A DNA stretch of 60,895 bases from Gammaproteobacteria bacterium (GTDB taxonomy: Bacteria > Pseudomonadota > Gammaproteobacteria > HK1), in NCBI GenBank assembly GCA_021773795.1, contig JAJFJT010000018.1, positions 1 to 60,895 of the forward strand, read 5' to 3'. The notes below the pieces were generated by a model. It ran no database searches. It had not been told where the DNA came from and was given only the letters and a program-made list of their open reading frames with translations. Positions within the stretch are counted from its first letter, which is position 1. Each line of letters starts with the position of its first letter. The position numbers were made by a program, and so were the translations under genes. Below are positions 34,841 through 44,310 of the stretch, one piece after another.

Positions 34841-37408
34841 TTATTGCCACGGTTCGCGAATATGGATGAAGTACTGGGAGCCTTGGAAAATACCGAAGGT
34901 AGCCCGTCCCTGGGGGTTGTCATCACCGGAAATTCCGTCCCAATCGAACTGCAGCCAGGGCAGATTGGCACCGCTACCGGAGAGATCTACCGTGATGTCT
35001 GTATAACCGGTATTGTCAGCCCCCGGGGCGGAAAAGGAGAGTCCGCTGTCGCCCGCCGCCAGCGGTGCATTGGCAATGGTCGCGGTAGTCGTTACCGCAC
35101 CGATGGCAATATCCCCGTCAGTCTGTCCGGCCTCAAGGTTGTTGGAAAGGGTCAGGTCGGAAATTCCCAGTAGCGTGCAATTGTCACTACTATTGGTGAT
35201 AAATCCAGCCGTGGTGAAGTGTTGAGCCACCAGAGGCACAGCCAACGGCAGCAGCTCAGATCCATGGGCATTGCTGATGGCAAGACGGCCGTAGCGCTGC
35301 TCCTTGCCACCGGAAAAGGCGATGCCGTTACCCGCCGTGGCATCAGCGAATTTCGCTGGATTACTGCCATGACTGACGCCATCCTCATCCACCACGTCAA
35401 TTTGCAGACTGATCTCGGCATCGAAGGGCGCGACCGCCGCGCCACGGATAAAGGCAATACCGCCACCATCAGCAAAAACCAGGCTTCCCGTGCCATTGCC
35501 GTTATCGGTGATAACCGGGTCAGGATTAGGAATCAGCGCCAAGTCCAGCGTCCCAGCCAGTACGCTATAGCTCTTGTTGCCCTTACCAAGTCCGCTGGCC
35601 GCCAGCAGCGCGTCCGTTATCTTCCACCACACCCCAGCATAATTTTGGGTCACGCCACCAGCCGCATTGCGTGCATTCAGGTTGATTAAAGGTGCTGTGG
35701 TATAGCTGAAACCCTGTCCGAGATAACCAAAACTGCCACAGGCAGTACCAAATCCCGGGCTATTCTGTGCGATGCCAAAATCGAAGGGGGTAAAACGCCC
35801 CACGTTGCCACTGGGTGTTCCCGTGACGTCACCGGCGCCCAGATAACTTCCATCACCCACACTTCCCGTAAGCTGGATAACGCCCACCTCACCCCAACTG
35901 AAGTCTGCGCCCGTCGCCACCCCGGAGGAAAAGGCAGGGAAACCTGTAGTGAACAGAATCGCCGGATTATTGACTCCGCCCGCTGCCACCAGGCTCGGGG
36001 TCAGCAAGACATCCTCGACCGGTGTCTCCTGCCCGTAATTTGGGGTAGTGCTGCCCTCGGCATCCTTGGCGGTAACCGTCACCGTGAACGGATTACCCGC
36101 CTTGATGAAGACCGTACCATTCTCATCTGCGGCCCCGGGATTAGCGAAGGCATCACTGCTGCGCTGAATGGCACTCAACACAAAATCAGCGGGTTTAACG
36201 ACAAAGGCGTTGCTGCCGCCTCGGATTCCATTGGGCAAAGCAGGATCAGCGACACTGTCATCCTTCATGGCGATCTGGATGCTGCCCGTATCCTTGTATT
36301 TCACCGTCACCTGCGCCCGCCCCGACGAGAAGGCCACATTCTGATTCGCCGCACTACCTTCCACCGTGGCAACAGCCGAACCATCGATGGACACCGCGAT
36401 GGTCCCGGTGGCGGGGTTGCTATAGCTGGACCAAAACTTCAGGTTCTTCGGCCCATCGTAACTCTCAATTACACCACAGGTGGGATCCGTCGGGGTCTGG
36501 CCAAAGGCCGTCAGGTGTAGCGCAAAGTTGCTTCCAGCAGTCTGTGTTGGAATCGCATTGATGGTTCCCGGTGGTCCCGCATCCGGAGTGACGGTGAAGC
36601 CGCTAGGGCCAAAGCTCAATAACCCCTCGCTGTTATCGTCGAAGGCCATGCCATCACTCACCCCAATATTGATAGGCGTCGGGCCCTGCTGGTAATCAAG
36701 GGCAAAACTCGCGGTGCCGTTATCGGCCGCGCTGAAGGCGTAGGTTGCGAAGCCATCGCCCGGAGTGCCCCCTAGAAAGGTGCCATTCCCGAAAACCAGG
36801 GACCAGGTTCCGCTGCCACTCTGGGTGTTGAGCACGATATTTCCGGTGTAACCGGGGATCGGATTGTTGCCACCATCCATGGCAGTTACGGTGATGGTTT
36901 CCGGTAAGCAGGAAATGCCAAAGCCATCGTGGCCAATGAGAAAATGGTCAGCGCCCTGAACGATGACCTTGAGAGTATCGATGATCAGGGTGCCTCCATC
37001 AGAAATCCCTGTATAGGTGACGGTATAGCTACCAGGCGCTGAGTAGGCATGACTGCGCGGGGTGAAAGTCGCACCACAGGCGCTGGCGGTAGAAGTCTCC
37101 ACCGGACTGCCATCACCGTAATCCCACTGCTGGGTTACACCCCCCACCCGCACCTGCAGGGTACTGATGAAAAAACCCGGATCGGCCACCCCGTCGTTGT
37201 CACAATCTACCTGTGCAGTCACCGTGACCGTATAGATCCCTGCGGTGTTGTACTGGTGCGCGGCAATCGCCGGTTTGGTGCCCGCGGTCCAGGGCGGAAC
37301 GTTGAAGACCTCGTTGCTGCCATCGCCGTAGTCGACAAGATAGATCGCCTGTGCCCCGCTGCCCCAGAGCAGGGCAAGTGCGGTGAGTAGCCGGAGAAGA
37401 TGCTGCAT
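34841..37408 (-). CDS. mshQ: MshQ-like PKD/DUF6701 surface protein
   Basis: An 855-aa secreted protein. After a signal peptide (about residues 1-21) come two PKD-like repeats, each with a YGDGS motif (near residues 27 and 95), then a long beta-rich region with an Ig-like segment, and a C-terminal DUF6701 domain (RYGRLAISNAHGSELLPLAVPL, LPWLQFDWDG, GRATFGIFQGSQYFIHIRE) characteristic of MshQ. Start 37408 is chosen because it begins a signal peptide. In Vibrio-type loci mshQ is at the operon's 3' end; here it precedes mshI. A pilus-associated adhesin or tip protein is a plausible role. Confidence 0.85.
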   Translation of the reverse strand: MQHLLRLLTALALLWGSGAQAIYLVDYGDGSNEVFNVPPWTAGTKPAIAAHQYNTAGIYTVTVTAQVDCDNDGVADPGFFISTLQVRVGGVTQQWDYGDGSPVETSTASACGATFTPRSHAYSAPGSYTVTYTGISDGGTLIIDTLKVIVQGADHFLIGHDGFGISCLPETITVTAMDGGNNPIPGYTGNIVLNTQSGSGTWSLVFGNGTFLGGTPGDGFATYAFSAADNGTASFALDYQQGPTPINIGVSDGMAFDDNSEGLLSFGPSGFTVTPDAGPPGTINAIPTQTAGSNFALHLTAFGQTPTDPTCGVIESYDGPKNLKFWSSYSNPATGTIAVSIDGSAVATVEGSAANQNVAFSSGRAQVTVKYKDTGSIQIAMKDDSVADPALPNGIRGGSNAFVVKPADFVLSAIQRSSDAFANPGAADENGTVFIKAGNPFTVTVTAKDAEGSTTPNYGQETPVEDVLLTPSLVAAGGVNNPAILFTTGFPAFSSGVATGADFSWGEVGVIQLTGSVGDGSYLGAGDVTGTPSGNVGRFTPFDFGIAQNSPGFGTACGSFGYLGQGFSYTTAPLINLNARNAAGGVTQNYAGVWWKITDALLAASGLGKGNKSYSVLAGTLDLALIPNPDPVITDNGNGTGSLVFADGGGIAFIRGAAVAPFDAEISLQIDVVDEDGVSHGSNPAKFADATAGNGIAFSGGKEQRYGRLAISNAHGSELLPLAVPLVAQHFTTAGFITNSSDNCTLLGISDLTLSNNLEAGQTDGDIAIGAVTTTATIANAPLAAGDSGLSFSAPGADNTGYTDITVDLSGSGANLPWLQFDWDGISGDDNPQGRATFGIFQGSQYFIHIREPWQ

Positions 37409-37413
37409 CCTCA

Positions 37414-38049
37414 CTACCAGGTGACCGTAAGTACCTGCACGTAATCGATCCCCGCATCGTCGCGCCAAGTAACGGTAAATTCCACTTGGGTGCCTGCGGT
37501 CATGGGATCGATCTTGTCCCCACCGGCATCCACAAATTCCATTTCATTGATGTCCACTACCTGGCCGGGAGCCACATCAAGCCAAGGGTTACCGTAGATA
37601 TTACCAGCGCCACCACTACCCACATTTCTATCGAAGGGCGTGACCGGAAAGCTCGTGGGTGCCGGGCTCATGGCATCATAGATTTTTTTCGCCGCGTTGA
37701 CTGGATCGTCAAACTTCAGATAATCAAAGCGCCAACTGCCACAGTCGCCTCCCGGGTCATTGAGGCACACCCAGTCCACGCCAAAGGCCACCAGACGGAT
37801 AGTGGCCGGAGAATCGTTGCGGATTTGCCATTCAACTTCAGATTCTGGGTCTCCGCCTTTGGGGCCTTCGGAGCCCGGCACGGCTATCAACAGGTCATCG
37901 CAGATCACCGCCGCATCAAAGGTAACGGTGGCGCCTACCGCGACCACAATGGGGCCATTGCTACCCCCCGAGGTGATGTCCACACTGGCAGCCTGCACCG
38001 CCCCGATACCGAGACCGGCAAACAAGAAAAATAATATCAGCCTGTTCAT
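37414..38049 (-). CDS. Secreted protein of unknown function upstream of mshQ
   Basis: A 211-aa protein with signal peptide (MNRLILFFLFAGLGIGAVQAAS) and an acidic beta-rich body containing two cysteines in VCLNDPGGDCGSW and one earlier (VICDDLL). It ends VTFTVTWRDDAG-like and VQVLTVTW. GGGGGAAG precedes the ATG. It lies five bases from the mshQ-like start and is surely co-transcribed. No family is recognised. The context suggests a periplasmic or surface partner of the MshQ-like protein. Confidence 0.75.
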   Translation of the reverse strand: MNRLILFFLFAGLGIGAVQAASVDITSGGSNGPIVVAVGATVTFDAAVICDDLLIAVPGSEGPKGGDPESEVEWQIRNDSPATIRLVAFGVDWVCLNDPGGDCGSWRFDYLKFDDPVNAAKKIYDAMSPAPTSFPVTPFDRNVGSGGAGNIYGNPWLDVAPGQVVDINEMEFVDAGGDKIDPMTAGTQVEFTVTWRDDAGIDYVQVLTVTW

Positions 38050-38191
38050 GTCTTCCCCCAACCGGCGTCACCGGCACGGTGTTTTCCCGCCATCTGTCCC
38101 AAAGTGTACGCCACCGCGCGGCCTATCGTTGAGATACCGTGCGCCTCCATCAAACAAGGCGTCGCGATGACGATCGCAGTCTTTAGTGAAG

Positions 38192-38284
38192 TCAGGCTAA
38201 AACATCGGCGAAATAGCCGGGATCTTTAGCCAGTTCCAACTCTCCCACCATTAAGGAATAGGAGGTACGAACACGAATACGCAT
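38192..38284 (-). CDS. Possible 30-residue open frame in the pilE-mshQ gap
   Basis: In the 245-base gap between pilE and the secreted-protein gene the minus strand offers a 30-codon frame starting MRIRVRTSYSLMVGELELA, with GGAA 9 bases upstream. It starts ten bases after the pilE stop. There is no recognisable homology or signal, so it may be chance. The rest of the gap holds a GCCGGTGACGCCGGT-type hairpin just before the next gene. Confidence 0.2.
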   Translation of the reverse strand: MRIRVRTSYSLMVGELELAKDPGYFADVLA

Positions 38285-38294
38285 GATTTTTCCA

Positions 38295-38711
38295 TTACCA
38301 GCACTGGGCCAACGTACCGGCGGTTTGCCCCTTGATCAGTTGATTGCTAAGGGTCAGCGTTGCGCAAGCGTCGGTTGCCTGTGCGTTGACCGGGATCGCC
38401 TGGAGTACATAGGTGGTTGCAGTGAGGGTGCCTGCAGGGATGGACAAATTGTAGGTGGCGGCACTGCCGTCGAGCGGGCAGGTTGCGGAGAAGTCACCCA
38501 GGGTGATGATGTCCCGATACTGGTTGTTCCGTGAGAAATCCCTTTCCATTGCGCCCGCCAGTTGCATCAGCGCCCCCGCACAATCCGCTCGCCGTGTTTG
38601 CAGCATGTAGTTGCGATAGGAGGGATAGGCGACAGCCGCGAGTATACCGATGATAAGCACCACGATCATCAGCTCCACCAAGGTGAAGCCGGCACATTTT
38701 TCTTCGGTCAT
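38295..38711 (-). CDS. pilE: Type IV pilin PilE
   Basis: A 138-aa prepilin, MTEEKCAGFTLVELMIVVLIIGILAAVAYPSYRNYMLQTRR, with an eight-residue leader, G/F site and Glu5. The C-terminal domain has CPLDG, DACATL and LAQCW cysteines. AGGA lies 8 bases before this ATG, which is preferred to an in-frame ATG ten codons upstream that would give a long leader. In Pseudomonas the matching gene closes the fimU-pilVWXY1Y2E operon and encodes a minor pilin; the order here is the same. Confidence 0.93.
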   Translation of the reverse strand: MTEEKCAGFTLVELMIVVLIIGILAAVAYPSYRNYMLQTRRADCAGALMQLAGAMERDFSRNNQYRDIITLGDFSATCPLDGSAATYNLSIPAGTLTATTYVLQAIPVNAQATDACATLTLSNQLIKGQTAGTLAQCW

Positions 38712-38737
38712 TGGCTCATCCTGAGACGTGTTCTGAT

Positions 38738-39097
38738 TCATTTGTCCGAACTCTCGGCATAGCCACGCGAGGCTTTCCAGTTTGCGGGTAGTATCCATAT
38801 CTCATCGACGGCGGGTGTCTCCGTACTGCGGGCACCTGCACGTGGGTTAAAGCCGACTTTGTGGCCGCGCCGGATATCCGTGAGCACCGCCTTGCGCCGC
38901 TTGCCCTTATGCACCAGCGTCTTTTCGTTGGTCCGGAAAACCAGATCTTCCACCACCAGTGTCCCGGTGCGCCGGTCAAAGGAATTGACCTCGCCAAAAA
39001 ACCCGAAGCTTTGCTGGCGCTCGGCGTGGGCAGAAAATGCGCCTGCCGTTAGTACAACCGCCAGTAGTGATGTCGTAAACAGAGTCTGCAGTTTCAT
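38738..39097 (-). CDS. pilY2: PilY2-like periplasmic protein
   Basis: A 119-aa protein with signal peptide (MKLQTLFTTSLLAVVLTAGAF, cleaved near AHA) and a small basic domain (GEVNSFDRRTGTLVVEDLVFR). Position between pilY1 and pilE matches PilY2 of Pseudomonas, a small periplasmic protein whose biochemical role is unclear. Identification rests mainly on position, size and the GxVxxxDxxxGTLVV pattern. Confidence 0.68.
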   Translation of the reverse strand: MKLQTLFTTSLLAVVLTAGAFSAHAERQQSFGFFGEVNSFDRRTGTLVVEDLVFRTNEKTLVHKGKRRKAVLTDIRRGHKVGFNPRAGARSTETPAVDEIWILPANWKASRGYAESSDK

Positions 39098-39147
39098 GGC
39101 ATATTTCTCAGGTCGTTATTAGCGGGAACGGGATATTCCGCTATTTG

Positions 39148-42100
39148 CTAGGGCGCATCCAGTTCACTCCAGGACATGCGCGCTGGCAGCAGCGGCAAGC
39201 CGGGCTGGATGTTGTCGATGGTGATGGCCCCGGTGGAGTCCGCCGTTACCCGCTTGTTGGAAATAAAGCGGCTCTCGGCGGGCACCCCGTTTGATTGAGT
39301 GCCGACCACCGATGCTCCCGCCAGTTGGTCGTCGGAATCGAATACGCCATTGTTATCGACATCGATGGGCACGAAGGCCGGTGCGCCGCCGCTCAGCAAA
39401 TCCACCGCCATCAGCCAGCCGGAGCCACCCACGCTGCACAGATTGCTGCTTGATGTGGTGGGGATCACGGTATTGAAAAAGACCACCGAGCCAAATGCCA
39501 GCGGGTTGGTAACTGATCGCTCTCCACTGGTGGGCAGGTCTATGAGCCAGCCCTTTGCACTACCTGAGTAGGCGACCGTATTTGAGGAAATGGTCCGGAC
39601 GGTGCCAAGAACCGCGTCACTGGTGGCCGTAATAGTCTGTGACTGGAGCGAACTACGATCCAGATTGCCGGCATTTGAATCCCAGACGCCGTAGAAGGAC
39701 TGTTGCTGCGTATTGGCATTGTCAGCCTGGGTCAAGTATTGGCCGGTACCAATAAATACCAGCAGATTCGGGGCCGTGGAAAAAGCGGTCTTGTAAGGAT
39801 GCAGCACCACATCAGGCTCCGACATGATGGGCTGGCGATTGCTGCTGGTGCAGGGCGTGCCGGAACAGGCCTTGAATAATGGATTGGAGCCATAAGCGGA
39901 CACCCAGTTGGCCGTGGTGCTTGTGTCCACCACATTGAAGGCCCATAGATTGCCGTGCAGGTCACCAGCATAGATACGGTCAACAGTACCGTCGCCATTC
40001 ATATCCACCAGTCGCGGGGTGCCAAGACCGTTACAGTCACTGGCTGGATCCGCGCAGTCCTTGCTGGTGGCATCCAGGCTGCCAGCACCGGTGTCAATGA
40101 TGATGGGACTGGAGATATTGGAGCCGTCCAAATACAGGATAAACAGCTTGGCGCGACCATCACCTGCCGGATCATTGTTGTAGCCGTTACCGAACATCAT
40201 GGCCCATTTTCCATTGTTCATCTTGCCGATACGGAGATCGCTGAAGGTAAAGCCGAGATTCGCATGGGTGAACTCCCACAGCACCTTGCTGGCGGCGCTA
40301 CTGGCCAGCGCGGACGGATCGGTCACATCCATTGCGAACAGACCCTTACCGCCACCACGCAGAGCACCGACGAGCACGCTGCGCCACTGGGTCACTGCGC
40401 CCAGGGTGATGTAGACATCCTGTACCGTCGGCGACAGATCCACGTAATAACTATGCACATAGCCGGGAGCGCTCAGATAATGGAGTCCGGCAGCGGCAAC
40501 GGTGGAAAACAGTGAGCCAGGAATATAGCCGAATACCTCCACGCCATTTTCATCAAGGGCATGCAGCATGCCGTCGTTGGCGCCGACATAAGTCATTCCG
40601 GCGCGGCTGCTATTGCTGGCGACAAAGGCCGAGTAGGGGGCCGCGGATTCTATACTGTCCGGATAGGGCGTCGTCGGCGGGCCGACGAAGAATGGGCTGG
40701 AATGGACAATATCGCCCAGTGCACTGTTACGTGGACGTAGAGACTTGCTGCTGAATACCAGGCCATCTGCGTCACTACCGGTAGCCGGATAGAGACAGGC
40801 GCCTGGGCCACTACTTTCACAACTTCGATCACCGCGCAGGTAGCCGAGCCGGGCCATGCCGCTGGCCTCACTGTCGGGGGTGCCACTGCCGTCAGTACGC
40901 AGGTCATTTTTCTGCGCACTGTTGAGTGACGCCCAGTCGAGTGTGATGCCGTTGCCGGTGACGCTATCGTAAGTGATCAACTGACGCGAGGCGGGGGTGC
41001 TGCCATCGATGTCGGTTGATGCCTGCCAGGCCGTACCACTGATACTGGCAATGCCGGTCACCGGGTCAACGATAATATCCTTGGCCAGCAGGTCTCCGGA
41101 CCAGCGCGAGGAATCAAAGATGGCCTGAAAGACACGGCTGCCGGCCTGCAGGCTAGTGGAATTGAAGCTGACCGCCGCCGCAGTACCGGTGCGTGACTGG
41201 ATATCGGAAATATACTGATCCAGCGAGTTGATTAATTCCTGTGGGTCCTCGGCGCTGAGGAACTGCCCACGACCATTGAACGCAGCGTGGCGCATGTCAT
41301 CAATGGTGGTCAACGCATTGGCAACGGGTTGCGGCCAGCCGGTAAAGCCTGGCTCACCGGGCAATTGGTTAGCCGTCAGGGTGCCATTGACCCCGAAACC
41401 AACTGTATAGGTCACCATATGCTGGGTGTTATTTTCGTCCACACCGGCGATCACAGGTACCGCATTAGCCAGCGCCGACAAGTCGGTTTCGTAGTACTCC
41501 ATAGCCACGTCAGCAAGGGTTTCGCTAAAGGTGTCGGCGTAAAGCCCGCCGTCAAACGGGCCGGTACCATTCGTATCGGTATTGCCGACGCTGGGACTGT
41601 TGCCATTCCACGCGCCGTCGGACATCAGGATAGTAAAATTCTGCTGGCATTCGCCACCCTGGCCAGCCGGCAGGATGGGTGTGGACCCCCAGGAAGAATT
41701 ATCCGCGTAATACTCGCCGGCATCACGCAACGACTGCCGGAGCGGGGTACCACCGCTTGAATTGATGCGAAACAGATTGCGCAGCAGTGCCGTTTTATTC
41801 GTCTGTGCGGTGGCATCGATCGGGGTACTGATGTCATCGATATCCGTTACCAGGGTACGCACGGCATTATTGTTATGTAGCGTGGCGAGCCCCATACGGG
41901 CATCGGAGTTTTCGATGATCGGAGACAACGCACGCTTGGCCACATACTCACGCTTGCGGTAATAGCTGTACCAGTTGGCAAAGTTGGCCTGCTGGGCCGT
42001 CGTCATGACATTGACCGGACCAAAACCCGCGACGGTAGCCACCAACTGATTGTTGTAGTCGTAGCCGGCAATACCCGGATCCGGGCACTCACCCAGCTCA

Positions 42101-42624
42101 AAGACACCGTCACCATCATCAACCCAGGTCATGTAGCCCGGCGGATCCCCGAAACCTTCATCACTGGTGAGATCCCGAGTGCCCGATGCAGGATTGTAAG
42201 GGTCGTTGAGTGCTGTGTTGATGCTCTGGTTCTGATAGGCATTGCCATTGATATCCACCCCCGCCCAAGGCGTATAGGTCTTGGTCGGGTCGTAATAGAG
42301 CACGTTGTAACCGACGCAGGATTCCAACATCTCGTCCCGATCGCCACGGGTGGGGGTGATATCCAGATTACCGCTCGTTGGAAAACCGCTGTAGGCACCG
42401 ATCGCCAATGAACCGGTCGAACGGAGCACCTCCCAGTCCATGCTGCCCGAATCATCAATCATGAAAAAGATATTGGGTTGTACCGCCCCACTTTGCAGAA
42501 ACAACGGACTGGTGGCGAGTGTTCCCGGAGCAGCAGGCGAGTGAACCACCGGACCCAGCATCAGCATTGTGGCCATACCCGTGGAGGCCAGCAGGCGCCT
42601 GTGGTTGAGCTTCAAAATATTCAT
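39148..42624 (-). CDS. pilY1: Type IV pilus tip adhesin/assembly factor PilY1
   Basis: A 1158-aa secreted protein. After the signal peptide, an N-terminal von Willebrand A-like region has a MIDAS-type DDSGSMDWE and later ILMSDGAWNG. The C-terminal beta-propeller includes YVGANDGMLHALDENGVEVFGYIP and ALRGGGKGLFAMDV, with an EF-like Ca site DMNGDGTVDRIYAGDLHGNLWAF that in Pseudomonas PilY1 controls pilus extension and retraction. Two RGD triplets occur (TRGDRD, LRGDRS). Start 42624 follows GAGGT by seven bases. It is expected at the pilus tip with minor pilins and to mediate adhesion and surface sensing. Confidence 0.95.
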   Translation of the reverse strand: MNILKLNHRRLLASTGMATMLMLGPVVHSPAAPGTLATSPLFLQSGAVQPNIFFMIDDSGSMDWEVLRSTGSLAIGAYSGFPTSGNLDITPTRGDRDEMLESCVGYNVLYYDPTKTYTPWAGVDINGNAYQNQSINTALNDPYNPASGTRDLTSDEGFGDPPGYMTWVDDGDGVFELGECPDPGIAGYDYNNQLVATVAGFGPVNVMTTAQQANFANWYSYYRKREYVAKRALSPIIENSDARMGLATLHNNNAVRTLVTDIDDISTPIDATAQTNKTALLRNLFRINSSGGTPLRQSLRDAGEYYADNSSWGSTPILPAGQGGECQQNFTILMSDGAWNGNSPSVGNTDTNGTGPFDGGLYADTFSETLADVAMEYYETDLSALANAVPVIAGVDENNTQHMVTYTVGFGVNGTLTANQLPGEPGFTGWPQPVANALTTIDDMRHAAFNGRGQFLSAEDPQELINSLDQYISDIQSRTGTAAAVSFNSTSLQAGSRVFQAIFDSSRWSGDLLAKDIIVDPVTGIASISGTAWQASTDIDGSTPASRQLITYDSVTGNGITLDWASLNSAQKNDLRTDGSGTPDSEASGMARLGYLRGDRSCESSGPGACLYPATGSDADGLVFSSKSLRPRNSALGDIVHSSPFFVGPPTTPYPDSIESAAPYSAFVASNSSRAGMTYVGANDGMLHALDENGVEVFGYIPGSLFSTVAAAGLHYLSAPGYVHSYYVDLSPTVQDVYITLGAVTQWRSVLVGALRGGGKGLFAMDVTDPSALASSAASKVLWEFTHANLGFTFSDLRIGKMNNGKWAMMFGNGYNNDPAGDGRAKLFILYLDGSNISSPIIIDTGAGSLDATSKDCADPASDCNGLGTPRLVDMNGDGTVDRIYAGDLHGNLWAFNVVDTSTTANWVSAYGSNPLFKACSGTPCTSSNRQPIMSEPDVVLHPYKTAFSTAPNLLVFIGTGQYLTQADNANTQQQSFYGVWDSNAGNLDRSSLQSQTITATSDAVLGTVRTISSNTVAYSGSAKGWLIDLPTSGERSVTNPLAFGSVVFFNTVIPTTSSSNLCSVGGSGWLMAVDLLSGGAPAFVPIDVDNNGVFDSDDQLAGASVVGTQSNGVPAESRFISNKRVTADSTGAITIDNIQPGLPLLPARMSWSELDAP

Positions 42625-42674
42625 GATGTACCTCGCGTACAAATATTCGCTGGATAACTGCATTCAGTCGCCGC

Positions 42675-43301
42675 CTAAAGCAGCGGCATCCGGAAACTGC
42701 TCTGGACCAGATAACGAGCGGTCGGTGCGGCGCCCTCACCCCAGCCGATGGCGGTGACCCGAAAGCCATACTGGCGGGTATCCGGCTTTTTGTTGCTGTA
42801 GCTTGTGGGCGGCGGCGCGCCGACCCGCCCGATATATTCAATGAGGTAGCGAGGTTGTTGGGCCACATTAGTCACACCGGCAACCGATACTGCGTTGCCG
42901 ACTGCCAGCCAGTCGGAGTCTTTATAAATATCCGAGAGCAACACGCGCATCGGCGCCCCCGTCACCGGCGGGCGCTGAGAATACAGGCCGGTTACCGGGG
43001 TTGCGGCGTTGAAGTTTATGGCGAGTACCGCAGCGCTGGTGATGTTGGTTGCCAGAAAAGTTTCGGCCGCACGCAAGGCTACTTCTGCGGCCTGAAAGGC
43101 GACCTGGCGCTGGCGGTTATTGTTTGCCATGCGCTCCTGCAAGGTGGTGGTTCCCATGGAGGCGATACCCAGCACCGTCATAACCAGCAGGATGAGCAGA
43201 CTCACGATTAGCGCCGCACCCTGCTGATGCTCGCCAAATCGCTTTGTGGCAGATATACGTCCGGGATAATTCACCCTGCAGCGCCTCCTGTTCATAGCCA
43301 T
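42675..43301 (-). CDS. pilX: Minor pilin PilX
   Basis: A 208-aa protein with a long basic leader and hydrophobic segment (GAALIVSLLILLVMTVLGIASMGTTTLQERMANN), the PilX_N signature including MGTTTLQERM; it lacks Glu5, as PilX proteins do. The ATG at 43301 is preceded by GGGGAG four bases before it. It starts one base after the pilW stop. It is part of the minor-pilin priming complex with PilV, PilW and FimU. Confidence 0.92.
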   Translation of the reverse strand: MAMNRRRCRVNYPGRISATKRFGEHQQGAALIVSLLILLVMTVLGIASMGTTTLQERMANNNRQRQVAFQAAEVALRAAETFLATNITSAAVLAINFNAATPVTGLYSQRPPVTGAPMRVLLSDIYKDSDWLAVGNAVSVAGVTNVAQQPRYLIEYIGRVGAPPPTSYSNKKPDTRQYGFRVTAIGWGEGAAPTARYLVQSSFRMPLL

Positions 43302-43302
43302 G

Positions 43303-44310
43303 TCACTCCCCCCGATTGCGCAGGCGCACGGTGGTAATAAATGGTTTGATGAGGGCGCCGCCGGGAACATTCTGGATGGAATCAAAGGTCAGCGTCATGC
43401 GTACACTGACCACACTGTTCCAGCGATTGGCCGCCGTTACCTGGGCCGCACTTCGGTACTCGTTGGCGCCGGCAGTGGTGTCCGTATCCACCCCATAGAC
43501 AAGCTGCATATCCTGTACCCCTGCAACCAATTCATTGTTCTGGTTGCCACAGGCATTGATAAATAGCGAGTTGCCAGTACCGGAGATACTGGGACAGAGG
43601 AGGTATGTGGTCGTACCTACCCGAAAGGCACCAGCCACGGAGGTGGTATCGGAGCCGTACACCGCCCCCAAGTCACCCGCGATATTAGACTGGCCAAGAT
43701 TAGGGCCGTCATCCGCCACCACGCCGGCGGCGTGCAGCAAGGTGCCGGCACTGGTGGTGGGATCGTTGGTGATCATGAACACTGATGCGGTACTGCAATC
43801 ACCCACGATAAGAATGTCGTATTGCTCGAGCCCATTGTAGGCACCATCCGTGGGATCCAGCTGCAGTGCAGATACCGAGGTGTTCATTGGCGCCGTCAGC
43901 TGGATGCCAACCCGCCCACCAGCACGGCTGATGCTGATGGTGTCACTGCCATTCGCGCCCGTGCTATCGGTGCCAAATAGCGGAGTGGCAAAATCGTATC
44001 CCGAGCCAGCCGCTTTGTTGGTGAGATCGTTGGTGAATGGGCGGGCGGGTGTCTCACTGTCCAGACAACCGAGATAGCCGGCAGCGCTGATATCCTGGGA
44101 CAGACGGCGCAGCGCATAGCGTGCATTTTCCTGCAGGCGGGAGTTCCCTTCCTGTACCGTATAGCTCGCTTTGGTGCCGACGAATATCTGAATCACACCG
44201 GCCATCAGCAATGCGCTGATCACCAGGGCGACCATAAGTTCCACCAGCGAGAAGCCCGCAAGGTGCCGGCGGAACCGGTGATTGGCGGGCATTGAAGTCG
44301 ACTTAATCAT
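43303..44310 (-). CDS. pilW: Minor pilin PilW
   Basis: A 335-aa prepilin with leader ending RRHLAG before FSLVELMVALVISALLMAGVIQIFVGTK, then the PilW body (YALRRLSQDISAAGYLGCLD, VQDMQLVYGVDTD). It overlaps the pilV stop as ATGA. A second start six codons in (MPANHRF) would give a shorter leader. Confidence 0.92.
   Translation of the reverse strand: MIKSTSMPANHRFRRHLAGFSLVELMVALVISALLMAGVIQIFVGTKASYTVQEGNSRLQENARYALRRLSQDISAAGYLGCLDSETPARPFTNDLTNKAAGSGYDFATPLFGTDSTGANGSDTISISRAGGRVGIQLTAPMNTSVSALQLDPTDGAYNGLEQYDILIVGDCSTASVFMITNDPTTSAGTLLHAAGVVADDGPNLGQSNIAGDLGAVYGSDTTSVAGAFRVGTTTYLLCPSISGTGNSLFINACGNQNNELVAGVQDMQLVYGVDTDTTAGANEYRSAAQVTAANRWNSVVSVRMTLTFDSIQNVPGGALIKPFITTVRLRNRGE

Noticed and set aside
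38050-38160. Possible c-di-GMP riboswitch in the leader of the secreted-protein gene
   Set aside because: The conserved GEMM tetraloop-receptor segments are not present; only a simple GCCGGT hairpin is seen.
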